Positions 39,905 to 39,939 of a stretch of 39,939 nucleotides of DNA are shown piece by piece (within the stretch, counting starts at the first letter, position 1; each line of letters opens with the position of its first letter). The notes below the pieces were generated by a model. That model saw nothing but the letters and a program-made list of their open reading frames with translations. It made no database searches and was not told the origin of the DNA. Source of the DNA: CAZDYP01 sp964509505 (GTDB taxonomy: Bacteria > Chloroflexota > Anaerolineae > JACRMK01); NCBI GenBank assembly GCA_964509505.1, contig CAZDYP010000020.1, forward strand, positions 1 through 39,939. Reading direction: 5' to 3'. The position numbers were made by a program, and so were the translations under genes.

Positions 39905-39939
39905 CCTTCAGCCTCCTTATGACGCGATATGCGTCCATC

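Overview
The window reads as a bacterial metagenome-assembled scaffold with three runs of N (10, 100 and 100 bases). It most resembles Chloroflexota, probably an Anaerolineae-like lineage. This is inferred from protein flavour, not from a marker gene: Thr/Pro-rich linkers in a LysM lipoprotein and a thioredoxin-fold lipoprotein, large membrane proteins of the '6-pyruvoyl-tetrahydropterin synthase-related' type, cyclase-ATPase-TPR giants, and a LuxR-type DNA-binding domain fused through a membrane segment to a kelch propeller. No rRNA, tRNA, CRISPR array or complete insertion sequence was seen.

Layout. 1-5.5 kb (all minus): start of an ECF sigma factor after a DGPF/YCII protein, type II pantothenate kinase, a CMD-family protein, an SDR oxidoreductase, then a repeat-rich stretch with a gene remnant and a coupled pair of small unknown genes. 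4.8-11.5 kb (minus): a tight operon of three paralogous multi-spanning membrane proteins (two conserved, one divergent), a LysM lipoprotein and an unknown protein, joined by ATGA overlaps or 3-base gaps; an envelope or polysaccharide role is likely. 11.6-22.8 kb (minus): a probable cyclic-nucleotide module of two tandem soluble-adenylyl-cyclase-like proteins (C1-C2-NTPase-TPR; one cut by an assembly gap), a metallo-beta-lactamase-fold protein with two C-terminal cNMP-binding domains, and a degenerate receiver domain. 23-28.6 kb (minus): SPFH/zinc-ribbon protein plus partner, and an OppA-OppB-OppC-type importer without ATPase genes. 29-31 kb: divergent promoters, a small acidic membrane protein and the LuxR-TM-kelch protein. 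31-33.5 kb (minus): a tyrosine-recombinase-fold protein lacking its catalytic tyrosine, a DsbA-like lipoprotein with an in-frame TGA exactly at the first position of its CxxC motif (candidate selenoprotein), and an orphan protein that may be PAAR-like. 33.7-40 kb: gnd and rpe (plus), then asnS, a nucleotidyltransferase-like remnant, a MoaD/ThiS-like protein, an ATP-grasp ligase and a lysine 2,3-aminomutase (minus).

Two genome-wide themes stand out. First, families of ~7-bp tandem repeats sit between genes, often folding into long hairpins, and related repeats also lie in frame inside at least four coding regions. Second, several proteins keep a fold but lose catalytic residues (pseudo-receiver, pseudo-recombinase, inactive N-terminal MBL-like half, degenerate second cNMP site). 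The best candidates for something new are the UGA-containing DsbA-like protein and the cyclase / MBL-cNMP module.
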